Shown here: positions 1 through 10,500 of the stretch, piece after piece
Numbering within the stretch: the first letter of the stretch is position 1
How the letters are laid out: each line of letters opens with the position of its first letter
Assembly: GCA_965247815.1 (NCBI GenBank)
Contig: CBDFHW010000006.1
Coordinates: forward strand, 124,001 to 188,000
Reading direction: 5' to 3'
DNA: 64,000 bases
Source: CBDAQA01 sp965247815
Lineage (GTDB): Bacteria; Planctomycetota; Phycisphaerae; Tepidisphaerales; Tepidisphaeraceae
The notes under the pieces: generated by a model
The model's input: only the letters and a program-made list of their open reading frames with translations
What the model was told of the DNA's origin: nothing
The model's database searches: none
Position numbers and translations under genes: made by a program

Positions 1-109
1 ATCGCGTCAAGCATGCTACCAATCTTCTCACGTTTCCCTACAATGCACTTCTTTGTCCCGTTGCGGATTCGGGCTTTACCAATCGGCGTATAGCCGTGAC
101 AGGGATAAC

Positions 110-1864
110 ATGACTGAGATTGATTCGACAGACGACAGCACCACCACACTCACCGGGTTTGCCAATCTCGGGCTCGACCCGAGGTTGCTCGGCACACTGG
201 TCGAACTCGGGTACGAAGAACCCACTCCGATTCAACGCGAAGCGATTCCTCTGCTGCTCACCGGGCAGGACGTGATCGGCCAAGCCGCGACTGGCACCGG
301 CAAAACGGCCGCGTTCGCGCTGCCGATCCTGCACCGCGTGGCCGCCTTGGGCAAAGAAAAATCGATGCCGTCGGCACTGGTCCTGGTGCCCACCCGCGAG
401 CTGGCGATGCAGGTCGCCGAGGCGATGCACAAGTACGGGCAGAAGCTGAAAATCACCGTCATCCCGATCTACGGCGGGCATTCGTTCGGTCAACAGCAAC
501 GCATGCTCGACCGCGGCGTCGACGTGGTGGTCGCCACCCCGGGCCGGGCGCTGGACCACATCCGTCGCAAAACCATGGACCTGAGCGGGATCAAGATCCT
601 GACCCTCGACGAGGCCGACGAAATGCTCGACATGGGGTTCGCCGAGGATCTCGAGGCGATCCTCTGCGAGACCCCGCCCGAGCGGCAGACGGTCTTCTTC
701 TCCGCCACGCTGCCGCCGCGGATCGCCGGCATGGTTAAACGGCATCTGAAAACCCCGCTCCGCGTGCAGATCGCCGCCGAACCGATCGCCAAGGGCGCTG
801 CGCCAAAAGTCCGGCAGATCGCGTACATCGTCCCCCGGGGCAAAAAACTCGAAGCGCTCTCGCGCGTGCTCGACATGGAAAACCCCGGCTCGTCGTTGAT
901 CTTCTGCCGGACCCGGACCGAGGTGGATCACTTAACCGACCGGCTCAATGCCCAGGGCTATCGCGCCCAGGCGCTGCACGGCGGCGTCACACAGGACCAG
1001 CGGTCGCGGGTTGTAAAAAATCTCCGCGACGGGAAGCTCGATCTGGTGATCGCCACCGACGTGGCCGCCCGCGGCTTGGACATCGACAACCTCGAACTCG
1101 TGATCAACTTCGACGCCCCCACGACGCCGGACTCGTACGTACACCGAATCGGCCGAGTGGGTCGCGCGGGCCGGGAAGGAACAGCCATCACGCTGACCGA
1201 CCCGCGTGAATCAAGACTGTTGCAGCAGTTCGAACGCCAGACCAAACGGAAGATCGAAATCGCCCAGGTGCCCACGGTCGCCGACCTTCGGGCCCGCCGG
1301 CTCGAGCTGACCCGCGGCGCGCTCCGCGAGGCGATTCTCGCCGGCGGTTTGGACCATTACCGGGTCGCCGTCGAGTCATTGGCTCAGGAACACAGTTTGA
1401 TGGACATCACGCTCGCGGCGTTCAAGCTCGCGCACCAGGCCGCCGGGGGCGAACAGGACGAAGATCAGGATCAGGAAGACACGAGGCCGAACTCGGCCGT
1501 GCGACCGCCGGCCGCGAAGCCGTTGCCGGCTGCGAAAGCAGCCCCCGCCGCGAAGGCATCACCCGCGACGAAACCGCACGCGCCCTCAATCCCCGAACAA
1601 CCGGCCCGGCCGGTGCCCGGTGAAAAGATGTCGCGGATTTACATCGGCATGGGCCGCAGCAGCGAGACGTTGCCGCAGAACATCGCCGGCGCGATCACCG
1701 CCGAAGGAATGAAGGGGAGCATGATCGGCGCGATCGAAATTGCCGACAAATATTCGACCGTCGAACTGCCAGAACACCTGATCGAAGAAGCGCTGCGGGT
1801 GTTGAAGAACAGCACGATCAAGGGAAAGAAATTCGTCTCCCGCCGGTTCGTTGAGAAAGCCTGA
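110..1864 (+). CDS. DEAD-box ATP-dependent RNA helicase (DeaD/CsdA/DbpA type)
   Basis: ATP-dependent RNA unwinding enzyme of 584 residues, probably cytoplasmic and acting in ribosome assembly or RNA turnover. A Q motif lies before residue 47. Walker A ATGTGKT is near 60-66, DEAD at 167-170, SAT at 198-200 and HRIGRVGRAG at 345-354, so both RecA-like lobes are complete. An Ala/Pro/Lys-rich linker (about 455-505) leads to a C-terminal domain of about 75 residues starting MSRIYIGMGR, which matches the DbpA/CsdA RNA-binding domain. I chose the ATG at 110 because AGGG lies just upstream and the family starts here; an in-frame start at 53 would add 19 residues without family character. It stands alone and converges with the WD40 gene. 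Whether it is closer to CsdA or DbpA cannot be decided by eye. Confidence 0.95.
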   Translation: MTEIDSTDDSTTTLTGFANLGLDPRLLGTLVELGYEEPTPIQREAIPLLLTGQDVIGQAATGTGKTAAFALPILHRVAALGKEKSMPSALVLVPTRELAMQVAEAMHKYGQKLKITVIPIYGGHSFGQQQRMLDRGVDVVVATPGRALDHIRRKTMDLSGIKILTLDEADEMLDMGFAEDLEAILCETPPERQTVFFSATLPPRIAGMVKRHLKTPLRVQIAAEPIAKGAAPKVRQIAYIVPRGKKLEALSRVLDMENPGSSLIFCRTRTEVDHLTDRLNAQGYRAQALHGGVTQDQRSRVVKNLRDGKLDLVIATDVAARGLDIDNLELVINFDAPTTPDSYVHRIGRVGRAGREGTAITLTDPRESRLLQQFERQTKRKIEIAQVPTVADLRARRLELTRGALREAILAGGLDHYRVAVESLAQEHSLMDITLAAFKLAHQAAGGEQDEDQDQEDTRPNSAVRPPAAKPLPAAKAAPAAKASPATKPHAPSIPEQPARPVPGEKMSRIYIGMGRSSETLPQNIAGAITAEGMKGSMIGAIEIADKYSTVELPEHLIEEALRVLKNSTIKGKKFVSRRFVEKA

Positions 1865-1899
1865 TCCGAGGTTCGTGTTCAAGACGCGAAACGGATGCG

Positions 1900-2050
1900 A
1901 AGTTGAACTTGGTCGGTTCGCGATTGTCCGCTCGGTCACCGCCCTGCCGGGACGGGTCTATTAAAATGAGAAGTCGATCCCAAACACGATAAATTCCTCA
2001 ACAGCCGAGGCCGGGAGGCCGCGGATCGAACTAATCGTTGCGTGGCTCAC
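1900..2050 (+). repeat. Convergent-junction repeat, copy A (split into two halves)
   Basis: The gap between the helicase and WD40 genes (1865-2082) holds both halves of the interspersed element in swapped order. The 3' half is at about 1900-1972 and contains the core CCGCCCTGCCGGGACGGG followed by TCTATTAAA. The 5' half is at about 2005-2050 and contains GAGGCCGGGAGGCCGCGGAT. It could be two partial copies in tandem. Each half can form a GC-rich hairpin. Comparison with the copies at 24635, 31800, 49345 and 51031 defines the family. Confidence 0.7.
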
Positions 2051-2082
2051 AGATCGATGCAAGCGTTCCGGTGGTCGTCTGT

Positions 2083-4416
2083 TCACCGCGTCGGCCGCGT
2101 TGTAGCGGTCTTCCTCGCGATCCAGTCGGCGGCCAGCAACGGCACCTCGGTCTGGTTCTGATCCATCCTGCGATTCAGCTTCAATTGCAACCGCGCGAGC
2201 ACGTCGGTCACGGGCGCGTTGTCCGGCCTGGGCATTTTGTAAAACCGGACGTACCCGTCGGCCGACCCAACCGCCAGCGTGCTGCCGTCCGGGCTGACAG
2301 CCACGCGCCAGACCGCCCAGCTGGCAAAATGCAGGGCGTCCCCGACGGCCGTGCCTGATTTAGGATCCCAGAATTGCACGGTGCTGCCGCCGGTTCCCCA
2401 CCCGCCGTACCATTTCATGGTCGGGGTAAGCGTTCCGACGACCGCGAGATTTCCGTCCGGAGTGAACACCGCCGACGACACCGGCCCGTCGTTCTGCATC
2501 GCCGGCGCGATCGACGCGCCGGTGCGCGAATTCCACAGCCGGGCGGTTCCGTTCTGGTCGCCGCTGAGAATCGCTTCACCGTCGGGCCGGAACACCGCGG
2601 CCGTGGCCGCGTTCTGGTGCGCGAAGCTCGCGCCGGCAGGCTGGGCGTCGGCGATCGTCCAGGTGCTCGCGGTCCCCGTGCCGGACGCGGCGACCAACCG
2701 TTTTTGGTCCGGCGACACGGTCACCGAAACGACCGGCTGATCAATATCGATAATCGCCGGGTACTGACCGGCGCTCGGGGCGGCGACGTATTTCCAGATC
2801 TTCACGTCCCCCTGCCCGCCGGCATCAGCACCGCTGGCGAGGATTGTTTTTTTCCCGGCCACGAGCGCGACGCCCCGCAACCGGTTGCCGTAATGCAGCG
2901 GATCCCCGACCAGTTGCAGACCCGGCAGCGACCGCAGGCGGACGTAGTTCGTGCTCGACCCGGTCAGCACCAGCTTGCCGTCTTCACTGACAGCCACCGC
3001 GATCACCCCGACGCCAGTCGCGAAGGGCTCGGAATCCGGCTCGCCGGTGTCGACTCGGTATACCCGTGCAAATCCATTGTCGCTGGGCAGTCCCGGGTCC
3101 CCGGCCGCGCTCGTGCCGACCACCACCCGCGTTCCGTCCGGTGTGAACGCGAGCGCGGTCACCGGCAGCCCCGCGTTGATCGATTGGACGACCTGGTCGC
3201 CGGCGGGAAGCCGCCAGAGCCGCACGCCCGGCGCGTCGTCGGCGGAAATGATCGTCTGCCCGTCGGGCATGAAATTGACCAGATGCACCGGCGTCGCGCA
3301 CCGGATCGACGGCGCCGCCTGCGCCCGCGTCTTCACGTCCCAGGTCCGAATGAATCCGTCACGACAACCAGTGACGATCGCGGTGCCGGTCGTGTTGAAC
3401 GACGCCGTACGCAGCGTGCTTTCGTGACGAATCGGCTCGCCGTCCGGCTTCTGATCGACCGTTCGAAACAGCGTCGCGTTGAACCCCGAGACGGCCATGA
3501 ATTGCGACCCGTCCGGGCTGAACGCCACCCCGGTGACGGCCGACACCAGATCGATCGCGGGACCCGCGGCTTTGACCGTGCTGGCGTCCCACAGCCGGGC
3601 CGTGCCCTCGTTCCCGCCGGAAAGGAGATGATTCCCGTCGGGGCTGATGGCGACCGACAGCACCCAATCGGTATGACCCGCCGCCTCACCGAGCAGCTTG
3701 CCGGTCTTCAGATCCCACCGCCGGACCCACCCGGCGGTCGACCCGGTGACCAGGAAATTCCCGTCGGGGCTGACCGCGACCGAGCTCACCGAACCGGCCT
3801 GATTGATAACACGCTTCTGCGGCTTTCCGGTGGCCACGTCGAAGAACCGAACCGTGCCGTCGTCGCTGCCGGTAATCAGGGTCTTTCCGGTCGGGTCGAA
3901 CGCATACGCGGTCGGCGGGTCGCCGACTTTAAAGCTGCTGATCTGGCTCCCGGCAGTGGTCAGGTCGGTGGGCAGTTTCCAGACGACGACTCGGCCATCG
4001 ACACCTGCCGTGGCCAGGGTGCGGCCGTCGCTGCCGCAGGCGGCGGCCTGCACGCTGACGCCGTGCAGCAGGATATCGACCGCCGAGCACGCGCGGTCGG
4101 TCCAGGCGGTGATGTTGGTGCGGATCAGCCGTTGTAAATCCGGATCATTGGGCGCCAGTTCCAAGCTCCTGCCGAGCCAGAGCAATCCGGAAGGCACCTG
4201 CCCCGCCCGGCACAGCGTGATGCCCCGATCGATCGCGAGCCGGGTCGCCTCGCGACGCAGCGGGTCGACCGACGCGACCGTGGTCAACGACTGCCGCAGC
4301 ACGACCGACAACCCGCCGAGCGCCGCGAGCAGGCAAAGCAGAACCGTGGCGGCGATCAGCAGCGGCGTTCTCTTATTGCGAACGGCCAAAGGCGTTAAAG
4401 CTTCGGTGCGAGTCAT
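2083..4416 (-). CDS. WD40 repeat membrane-anchored protein
   Basis: Protein of 777 residues. Residues about 15-35 form a single hydrophobic membrane segment (LLIAATVLLCLLAALGGLSV) after a short charged N-terminus. A helical stretch of about 80 residues follows, with the pattern seen after the kinase domain of planctomycete kinase-WD40 proteins (GITLCRAGQVPSGLLWLGRS). The rest is about a dozen WD40-type blades with repeated FSPDG / LLSGG / VRLWD signatures, likely one or two beta-propellers used as a protein-interaction platform outside the membrane or facing the cytoplasm. I use the ATG at 4416, since the upstream 43 codons look like non-coding sequence. No kinase domain is present, so it is not itself a kinase. 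No partner can be named. Confidence 0.85.
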   Translation of the reverse strand: MTRTEALTPLAVRNKRTPLLIAATVLLCLLAALGGLSVVLRQSLTTVASVDPLRREATRLAIDRGITLCRAGQVPSGLLWLGRSLELAPNDPDLQRLIRTNITAWTDRACSAVDILLHGVSVQAAACGSDGRTLATAGVDGRVVVWKLPTDLTTAGSQISSFKVGDPPTAYAFDPTGKTLITGSDDGTVRFFDVATGKPQKRVINQAGSVSSVAVSPDGNFLVTGSTAGWVRRWDLKTGKLLGEAAGHTDWVLSVAISPDGNHLLSGGNEGTARLWDASTVKAAGPAIDLVSAVTGVAFSPDGSQFMAVSGFNATLFRTVDQKPDGEPIRHESTLRTASFNTTGTAIVTGCRDGFIRTWDVKTRAQAAPSIRCATPVHLVNFMPDGQTIISADDAPGVRLWRLPAGDQVVQSINAGLPVTALAFTPDGTRVVVGTSAAGDPGLPSDNGFARVYRVDTGEPDSEPFATGVGVIAVAVSEDGKLVLTGSSTNYVRLRSLPGLQLVGDPLHYGNRLRGVALVAGKKTILASGADAGGQGDVKIWKYVAAPSAGQYPAIIDIDQPVVSVTVSPDQKRLVAASGTGTASTWTIADAQPAGASFAHQNAATAAVFRPDGEAILSGDQNGTARLWNSRTGASIAPAMQNDGPVSSAVFTPDGNLAVVGTLTPTMKWYGGWGTGGSTVQFWDPKSGTAVGDALHFASWAVWRVAVSPDGSTLAVGSADGYVRFYKMPRPDNAPVTDVLARLQLKLNRRMDQNQTEVPLLAADWIARKTATTRPTR

Positions 4417-4590
4417 GCAATACGGATCATGCCTGTGATGCCCACACCGCACAACCGACCGTGCGCTCGGCGACAGCCTTCTATTGCCGAAAGCTGTAAA
4501 TCGGCGAAGGTTGTAACGTCTGGCGTCGGCGACCCGAATCAGCAATCGATCCGATGTGTCGACGACCGGGATTCGAGCTAGAATGATTCG

Positions 4591-4827
4591 ATGCCTTCAG
4601 CCGCGCCGTCAACCGTTTCTTCCCGCCCGTGGTGGCTCGCGCCCGGGCCGATGATTTTCGGCTTGTCGGTCGTAGTCCTGTCGGCGGCCATCCTGTTGCA
4701 GGACGTGGTCTTCCCACCGAAACCGGTCGACCCGCGGACGAAAGTCGTCCAACCGGGCGGCGCGACATTCTGCGACCCGCCCGTGCCGCCGCTGACCCCG
4801 CCCGAGCTTTCTCCGCCCGCGAAATAA
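4591..4827 (+). CDS. Small single-pass membrane protein, function unknown
   Basis: A 78-residue protein with one hydrophobic segment (about residues 20-38) and a Pro-rich tail (PPVPPLTPPELSPP). A TAGAAT hexamer lies just upstream and could be a -10 box. It has no recognisable family. It is followed after 74 bases by another exported protein on the same strand. The coding assignment is moderate: composition and the clean hydrophobic segment support it, but no ribosome binding site is obvious. Confidence 0.5.
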   Translation: MPSAAPSTVSSRPWWLAPGPMIFGLSVVVLSAAILLQDVVFPPKPVDPRTKVVQPGGATFCDPPVPPLTPPELSPPAK

Positions 4828-4901
4828 GCCGCCGTCTCTTTGCCCGACCGATTACAGCGATCTCATCAAAAAGCATGCAGCGGTGTGGTAAGCTGTACGC
4901 C

Positions 4902-5786
4902 ATGGGAACGGTAAAACAGTTTACCCGGCGATTGATCGGCGTCGCGGCGATCGCGACCACTTTAAGCCTCGCCCGGGCGGCAACCCCGCCGGGCCCACCG
5001 CCCCGCCCGGGACCGCCCGGGTTGGACCACGCGGTCGAGCAGCTGGATCTCACCGACGAGCAGCGGCCGGCGGTCGACGCGATCGTTCGCGAGTACGCCC
5101 GCAAAGAGCAGCAGGCGCGTGAAGACTTTTTGAACCAGATGCGCGCCGCGATCACCCCCGGGCAATACGACAAGCTGGAAGCAGCAATGGCCCGTTCGGA
5201 CCCCCCGCCGCGCCCGGGACACGAGCCGCGTTCCGCCCGAACGACTGCGGCGGCAAGGCCGGCGGCGGTGCTCAAACTCGCGGACGGGTCACTGCGAGTA
5301 CGGGTCATTTTTACCGGCGGGTATGAGACCGACCCGCGCGACGGTGGTCGGCCGGTAGTGTTGATTGCCGCGGCGCTCGGCGTCCCGACGGACGTGTTCC
5401 GCAAGGCGTTCTCCGGCGTGACACCCGCTGCCGCGGGCGAAGAGCCGGCGCCCGGGCAGGTTCGCCGCAACAAGGCGGCGCTACTCAAAGTGCTCGAGCC
5501 GTACGGCATCACCAACGATCAGCTCGACACGGTCTCGAACCAATATCGCTATGCCGGCAGCAAAGGCGAAATGTGGCCGACCACGCCCGCGGTGGCGACG
5601 GCGCGCGTCGTCGACGGCATGGTCAAAAGCTTCACGATCACCGGAGCCGGTTCGGGATATAGCTCCCCGCCACAGGTATCGGTCGAGGGGATGCCGGACG
5701 TCAAAGCAGACGCATCGCTCGACTTCGGCAGTGATTTTAAAACCAACGGGTCGGTCAAAGCTATCGCGTTAAAAGCCGGCAAGTAG
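4902..5786 (+). CDS. Exported protein with LTxxQ/Spy-like helical region
   Basis: Protein of 294 residues with a clear Sec signal peptide (about residues 1-26, ending ARA-A). A short Pro-rich stretch follows. Then comes a helical segment (LDLTDEQRPAVDAIVREYAR) resembling the LTxxQ motif of Spy/CpxP-type periplasmic proteins. The C-terminal 60 residues contain a GAGSGYSSPPQVSVEG unit, a glycine-tyrosine-proline pattern that recurs in extracellular proteins. I chose the ATG at 4902 because it gives a standard signal peptide; an ATG at 4875 is also in frame. A periplasmic location is likely. Function is unknown: the Spy-like similarity is limited to one helix pair and does not show a metal or chaperone role. 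Confidence 0.7.
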   Translation: MGTVKQFTRRLIGVAAIATTLSLARAATPPGPPPRPGPPGLDHAVEQLDLTDEQRPAVDAIVREYARKEQQAREDFLNQMRAAITPGQYDKLEAAMARSDPPPRPGHEPRSARTTAAARPAAVLKLADGSLRVRVIFTGGYETDPRDGGRPVVLIAAALGVPTDVFRKAFSGVTPAAAGEEPAPGQVRRNKAALLKVLEPYGITNDQLDTVSNQYRYAGSKGEMWPTTPAVATARVVDGMVKSFTITGAGSGYSSPPQVSVEGMPDVKADASLDFGSDFKTNGSVKAIALKAGK

Positions 5787-5833
5787 CGACAGCATTGCCG
5801 AGACCGTCGGGGGCGTGCGGTTCGAGGAATCAG

Positions 5834-7201
5834 ATGACCGAAGCTTTGAAATGTCCCGATTGTTCCGCGCCGCTGGAGTACCCGGCCGACGGCAGGCCCG
5901 CGGTGCAGTGCAGCTTCTGCGGCAGCACAGTGCTGCTGCCGACCAATCAGTCGCAGACAATCGATATCCGGGCGAGTGAATTCGCCGGCGGTCTCGGCTC
6001 GATGGTCGGCAAAGCGATGGAGATGGCACAGGTCGCCAAGCTCGCCCGCGGCGGTAACAAACTCGAGGCGATTCGAATTTATCGAAAAGCGTTCGGCGCC
6101 GATCTGTCGACCGCGAAGACCGCCGTCGAATCGTTATCGGCCGGCCGGCCCGTCCTGCTCGGCAACAAGCTGACCGGAGACGTCGCGGTCAACGCCACGA
6201 AAGCGACGTCGACCGGGATGAAGGTCGGATGCCTGCTCGCGGTCGTGATCCCGCTGCTCATCGGCACGAATCTGTTCCTCGCGTTTCGGCCCATGGTCCG
6301 GAAAATGCCAACCGCTAAAGCCGCGATCATTTCGGCTCTGGTGCAACCGCACGCGGCGATGGCCAATGTGCCGCCCCCACCCCCGGTGTGGGCTACGCTG
6401 CAGAACGAGTTCGGCGCCCCCGGCATCGGGCCGGGCCAGTTCAAGGACGCCCGCAGCATCGCCCGTGACGGGAACGGACATCTCTATGTCGGGGAATATT
6501 CCAGCGGGAAAGTTCAGGTCTTTGACACGGAGGGCAAGTTTCTCAAATCCTGGTCGATCGGTCCGAACTTGAGCCTTTCCAACCTCGCCGCTTCGAGAAA
6601 CGGCACGGTTTACGCCGTGGCGCGGGCGAAAATATTTTGTTTCGAAGGCGTCACCGGGCTGCCCTTCGGCGAAGCCGCGAGCACGAACGGCGACGACCGC
6701 GCGTTGTACAAAGACGTTTGCGCCGCCCCCAGCGGTGACCTTTACGCGGTAGCCGGCAGCGCCGATATCGTCGTCCTCGATTCCGAGGGACACACCAAAT
6801 CAATCATCAATGCCGACCAGAAAATCGGCGAAAAAGTGCTGCTGGAACGCGTCGTCGTGAACGGCGATGGGATCATCTACGCGATGGACCTGAGCGGCGG
6901 GATTTTCAAATTCGCCGCCGACGGCAGGTACATCAACCGGTTCGGCGGTGGTGACTCGAGCGACCCCGCGAGCATCCAGTATGGGCACAACCTGGCCGTC
7001 GACGGGCAGGGGCGTCTCTATGTCAGCTGCAACGGCCCTGCTGTCAAAGTGTTCAACGCCGACGGGCGATTCCTCGACTCGTTCGGCGGCAACGAAGTCG
7101 CCTTCGGGCTCGTCGCCGACGACCAGGACGCGATCTTCGCCTGCTTTCGAAACCGGCACTCTGTTCGCAAATATGTGCCGAACGTGAAACCAAAAAATTA
7201 G
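5834..7201 (+). CDS. Zinc-ribbon / L7-L12-like / transmembrane / NHL-repeat protein
   Basis: Protein of 455 residues with an uncommon domain order. Residues 7-29 hold two CxxC knuckles (CPDC, CSFC), a zinc ribbon. Residues about 60-100 (EAIRIYRKAFGADLSTAKTA) resemble the C-terminal domain of ribosomal protein L7/L12, as found in stand-alone ClpS-like and L12-CTD membrane proteins. A single membrane segment follows (VGCLLAVVIPLLIGTNLFLA). The remaining 270 residues are NHL-type beta-propeller blades (GQFKDARSIARDGNGHLYVG and similar), probably on the outside. The start at 5834 has GAGGA upstream. A 66-residue gene starts 10 bases after its stop, so they are probably co-transcribed. The role is unknown; the propeller suggests binding or sensing. 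Confidence 0.85.
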   Translation: MTEALKCPDCSAPLEYPADGRPAVQCSFCGSTVLLPTNQSQTIDIRASEFAGGLGSMVGKAMEMAQVAKLARGGNKLEAIRIYRKAFGADLSTAKTAVESLSAGRPVLLGNKLTGDVAVNATKATSTGMKVGCLLAVVIPLLIGTNLFLAFRPMVRKMPTAKAAIISALVQPHAAMANVPPPPPVWATLQNEFGAPGIGPGQFKDARSIARDGNGHLYVGEYSSGKVQVFDTEGKFLKSWSIGPNLSLSNLAASRNGTVYAVARAKIFCFEGVTGLPFGEAASTNGDDRALYKDVCAAPSGDLYAVAGSADIVVLDSEGHTKSIINADQKIGEKVLLERVVVNGDGIIYAMDLSGGIFKFAADGRYINRFGGGDSSDPASIQYGHNLAVDGQGRLYVSCNGPAVKVFNADGRFLDSFGGNEVAFGLVADDQDAIFACFRNRHSVRKYVPNVKPKN

Positions 7202-7210
7202 GATTTTTTC

Positions 7211-7411
7211 ATGAGCGATCTGACTCACCTCGCGGATTTACTTCAACAGTTTCAAACACTGGAGGCCGCCGGCGCGGGAAAGTCGTCCCACGCGGAGCAC
7301 GACAAACGCAACAACTTGCTGGACGAACTTCAGGACGCCTCCGGTCTTGCGGGCCGAATGGTGATGGAACGCGACATTCTCAAACGCGCCGAACAGTTGC
7401 TTAAAGGCTAA
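7211..7411 (+). CDS. Small hypothetical protein (66 residues), charged and helical
   Basis: Short, mostly helical, charged protein without signal peptide or membrane segment. It begins 10 bases after the NHL-repeat membrane protein, with AGGA directly upstream, so it is very likely translated from the same mRNA. No family is recognised. A small partner of the membrane protein is a reasonable guess but only inference. Confidence 0.65.
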   Translation: MSDLTHLADLLQQFQTLEAAGAGKSSHAEHDKRNNLLDELQDASGLAGRMVMERDILKRAEQLLKG

Positions 7412-7522
7412 CCCGGCGTCCGGGCCATTGACCACATTTGAACTGCCGGTCTGCGGGGTTCGTAGTATTGGCCTGAATACTTTTTTCTAAAGTCGGGTGT
7501 CGCGTCGCCGGTTTTATTCATT

Positions 7523-10500
7523 ATGTCGTTAAAAATTGTACCTAACCAAACCAGGCCGGCACGTTGTTCGACCGCCTGGGACGCCGAGCCGGGCCCGGGT
7601 CGTGCAAGCTTCCGCACTGCTCGAACATCTGATCGATTTATAAACGTCGAAAGCCTGGAGTGTCGGGTGATGCTGAGCGCGGGCGTGGTCGCGTCCCGCG
7701 GCGCGTTGTCGAAGATCGGCGACGAACTGACGGCGGACTACCAGAATCGAACCACTGGCACGGTCGAAGTCGAAGCCTACGCCGGTGACGGAAAAGGCCA
7801 GCACCTTGCCGGCGTACTCACACGATTGACCACAGGCAAGGTTCAACGGCACGGCCGAGCCGTGGACGCGGTGATCCCAGTTTCGAATCTTGCAAAACTG
7901 GCGGCCGTCAAAGGCCTGCGGTTCACCCGGCCCGTCTCGTCGGCAACCGCCGCCGGGCTGGTCACGAGTCAAGGCGATGTTGCGATCGCCACCGCCGCGG
8001 CACGCGCGACCTACGGGGTCACCGGCGCGGGCGTGAAGGTCGGCATCGTCTCCGACAGCTTCAACGCCGCCGCAGGACTCGCCGACACCTATGCAACGGA
8101 CGTCACCAACCACGACCTGCCGGCCGGGGTGCAGATCCTGGCCGAGGGCCCGACGACCGGCACCGACGAGGGCCGCGCGATCGCGCAGGTGATCTACGAC
8201 GAAGCCCCCGGCGTCACGTTCGCATTCGCCACCGCGACCGGTTCGCAGGCCACGATGGCGGCGAACATTAACAACCTGGTCAAAGCCGGCGCGAAGATCA
8301 TCGTCGATGATTTCAAATACCTGAACGAACCCTTCTTTCAGGACGGCCCGGTGGCGCAGGCCGTGCAGGCCGCCGTCGCGGCGGGCGTGACCTATTTCTC
8401 GGCGGCGGGAAACTACGGGCAAAATGCCTACGCCGGCACGTGGCAAAACGGTGTCACCCGGGCGGCGGGCGCGATCCCTTCCGCGGCCGGCGCGCCGGCG
8501 TTCTACGGCGGGACGTCATTCAATTTTTCTGCCACTGATGCCGTCAACGACATGAACGCGTTCACGTTAGCGCCGGGCCAGAGCATTCATCTTTCAATGC
8601 AGTGGGATTCTCCGTATTTCAGCGTCAGCCACGGCGCGGGATCGCAAAACCAGGTCGATGCTTACGTCTTGAACGCCGACGGCTCGCAGATCGTGGGCGG
8701 CGGCGTAAACCTCGACCTTGGCGGAGATCCGATCCAGTTATTTACGTTCACCAACGCCGGCACCACCGCGGCAACTTATAACCTGATGCTCGTGAGCGAG
8801 TCCGGCGCGACGCCGGGCTATGTGAAGTACATCGACTTCGCCGGGCAGGCGGGCAACTGGGCTTTCGCCCCCAACAGTGGGACCATCTTCGGGCACTCGA
8901 ACGCGGTTGGCGCCGAGGCGGTCGGCGCGGCCTATTACGGGAACACGCCGGCGTTCGGCGTGAGCCCGCCGCAGCTGGAACCAACCTCGTCGACCGGCAC
9001 GACGCCGATCTTTTTCGACACCGCGGGCAATCGACTGACGACCGCAGTCACCCGACAGCAACCCGGTCTGGTCGCCGCCGACGGCGTCTCGACGACGTTC
9101 TTCGGCCAGACGACGGGCACGAACCCTTACCCAAGCTTCTTCGGCACCAGCGCCGCGGTCGCCGGCGCGGCCGGGGCGGCGGCGTTGCTGCTCCAGAAAG
9201 TGCCCGCCTTCACCCCCGCACAGATCAACGCCATTCTGCAGAACACCGCGTTGACCATCGGTTCCCCGGTACCGAATTCGTCCGGCGGGTACGGCCTGAT
9301 CCAGGCAAACCAGGCCGTCGCTTCCGTCGTCGGCAACATCAGTGGTGCCGTCTTTCAGGACAACAACGGCAACGCGACGCTGGATCCCGGCGAGACCGGC
9401 GTCGCCGGTGTTCTTGTTTATGTCGACGCGGGAAACACCGGCGCATTTGTCGCCGGCGACATTAACACCTCCACGGCTTCGGACGGGACGTATGTGCTCA
9501 GCAACGTGCCCGCCGGGTCGGCGGTGGTTCGATTCGTCACGCCGGGCGGGTTCGTGGCCGTGAGCGGGAGCAGGACCGTTACCGCGGGCGCATCGGTCAC
9601 GGGCATCACCTTCGGCGTTTTTCCCGACGCCTTCAGCGGAGCCGCGGGCAATTACAACTACACCGTGCAGGCGGATCCGACGACCAACACAAAGCTGAAT
9701 ATTCTGGTCGGCAATGTGCTGACTTACACGGTGGCGCGGTCGCTGTTGCCGGCCTTGACGTTTACGCTCGGCGGGACAAACAACAGCCTGACGGTCAACT
9801 TCGCCAACGGCACGCCGATCCCCACCGGCGGGTTGACGTTCGCCAACATCGGACCGGCAGTCGGCAACAACGTGACCGTGAACGGCACCGCCGGGAACGA
9901 CACGGCCAGCATCAATTCTCAAACAACCGTCTTCAACAGCTCGAGCATTTTTACCTCGAACATCCAAAGCGAAACGCTCAACGGCAATAATGGCAATGAC
10001 AGCTTCACCGTGATCAACGCCCAGCCGTCCGGGCAGGGTTTGACGTTTAACGGCGGGACGGGCAATACCAGCCTGCTGGTGCGGTCGACATTGCCGAATA
10101 ATGGCATCGGCACGGTGTTCAACGCGGGGACGGCCGTGACGGATCAGAACACGTTGACCGTCAACACCGGAACCTGGACCTTCGCCGGCGACCCCGCGTT
10201 AACGTCTGCGAATCTAACCGTGAACGCCAACGCGACCGTCGTCTTCGCGGCCGGGGCCGCGGGCACGGGGATCAACGCCCGCCGTCTCGCGGCATTGAAC
10301 ATCGGCGCGGCTGGGGTGACGAAACTCACCGCCTCGCCGACTCAGGCCGATCGGCAGGTGCTGGTCGCCAACACGCTCGCCATCACCACCGGCGGCAAGC
10401 TCGATCTCAGTTCGAACGACATGATCATTTCGTCCGGCAACGCAGGGGCGATCAGCACCGCACTGTCGAGCGGATTCGCCGGGGGACTGTGGAACGGGGC

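Noticed and set aside
38..931. A 297-residue open frame antisense to the helicase gene
   Set aside because: It lies opposite a full DEAD-box helicase and has the Arg/Asp/His-rich composition of a GC-rich shadow frame.
2374..4137. A 587-residue plus-strand frame across the WD40 gene
   Set aside because: It is Arg/Pro/Gly-rich with no domain pattern, while the opposite strand encodes clear WD40 blades.
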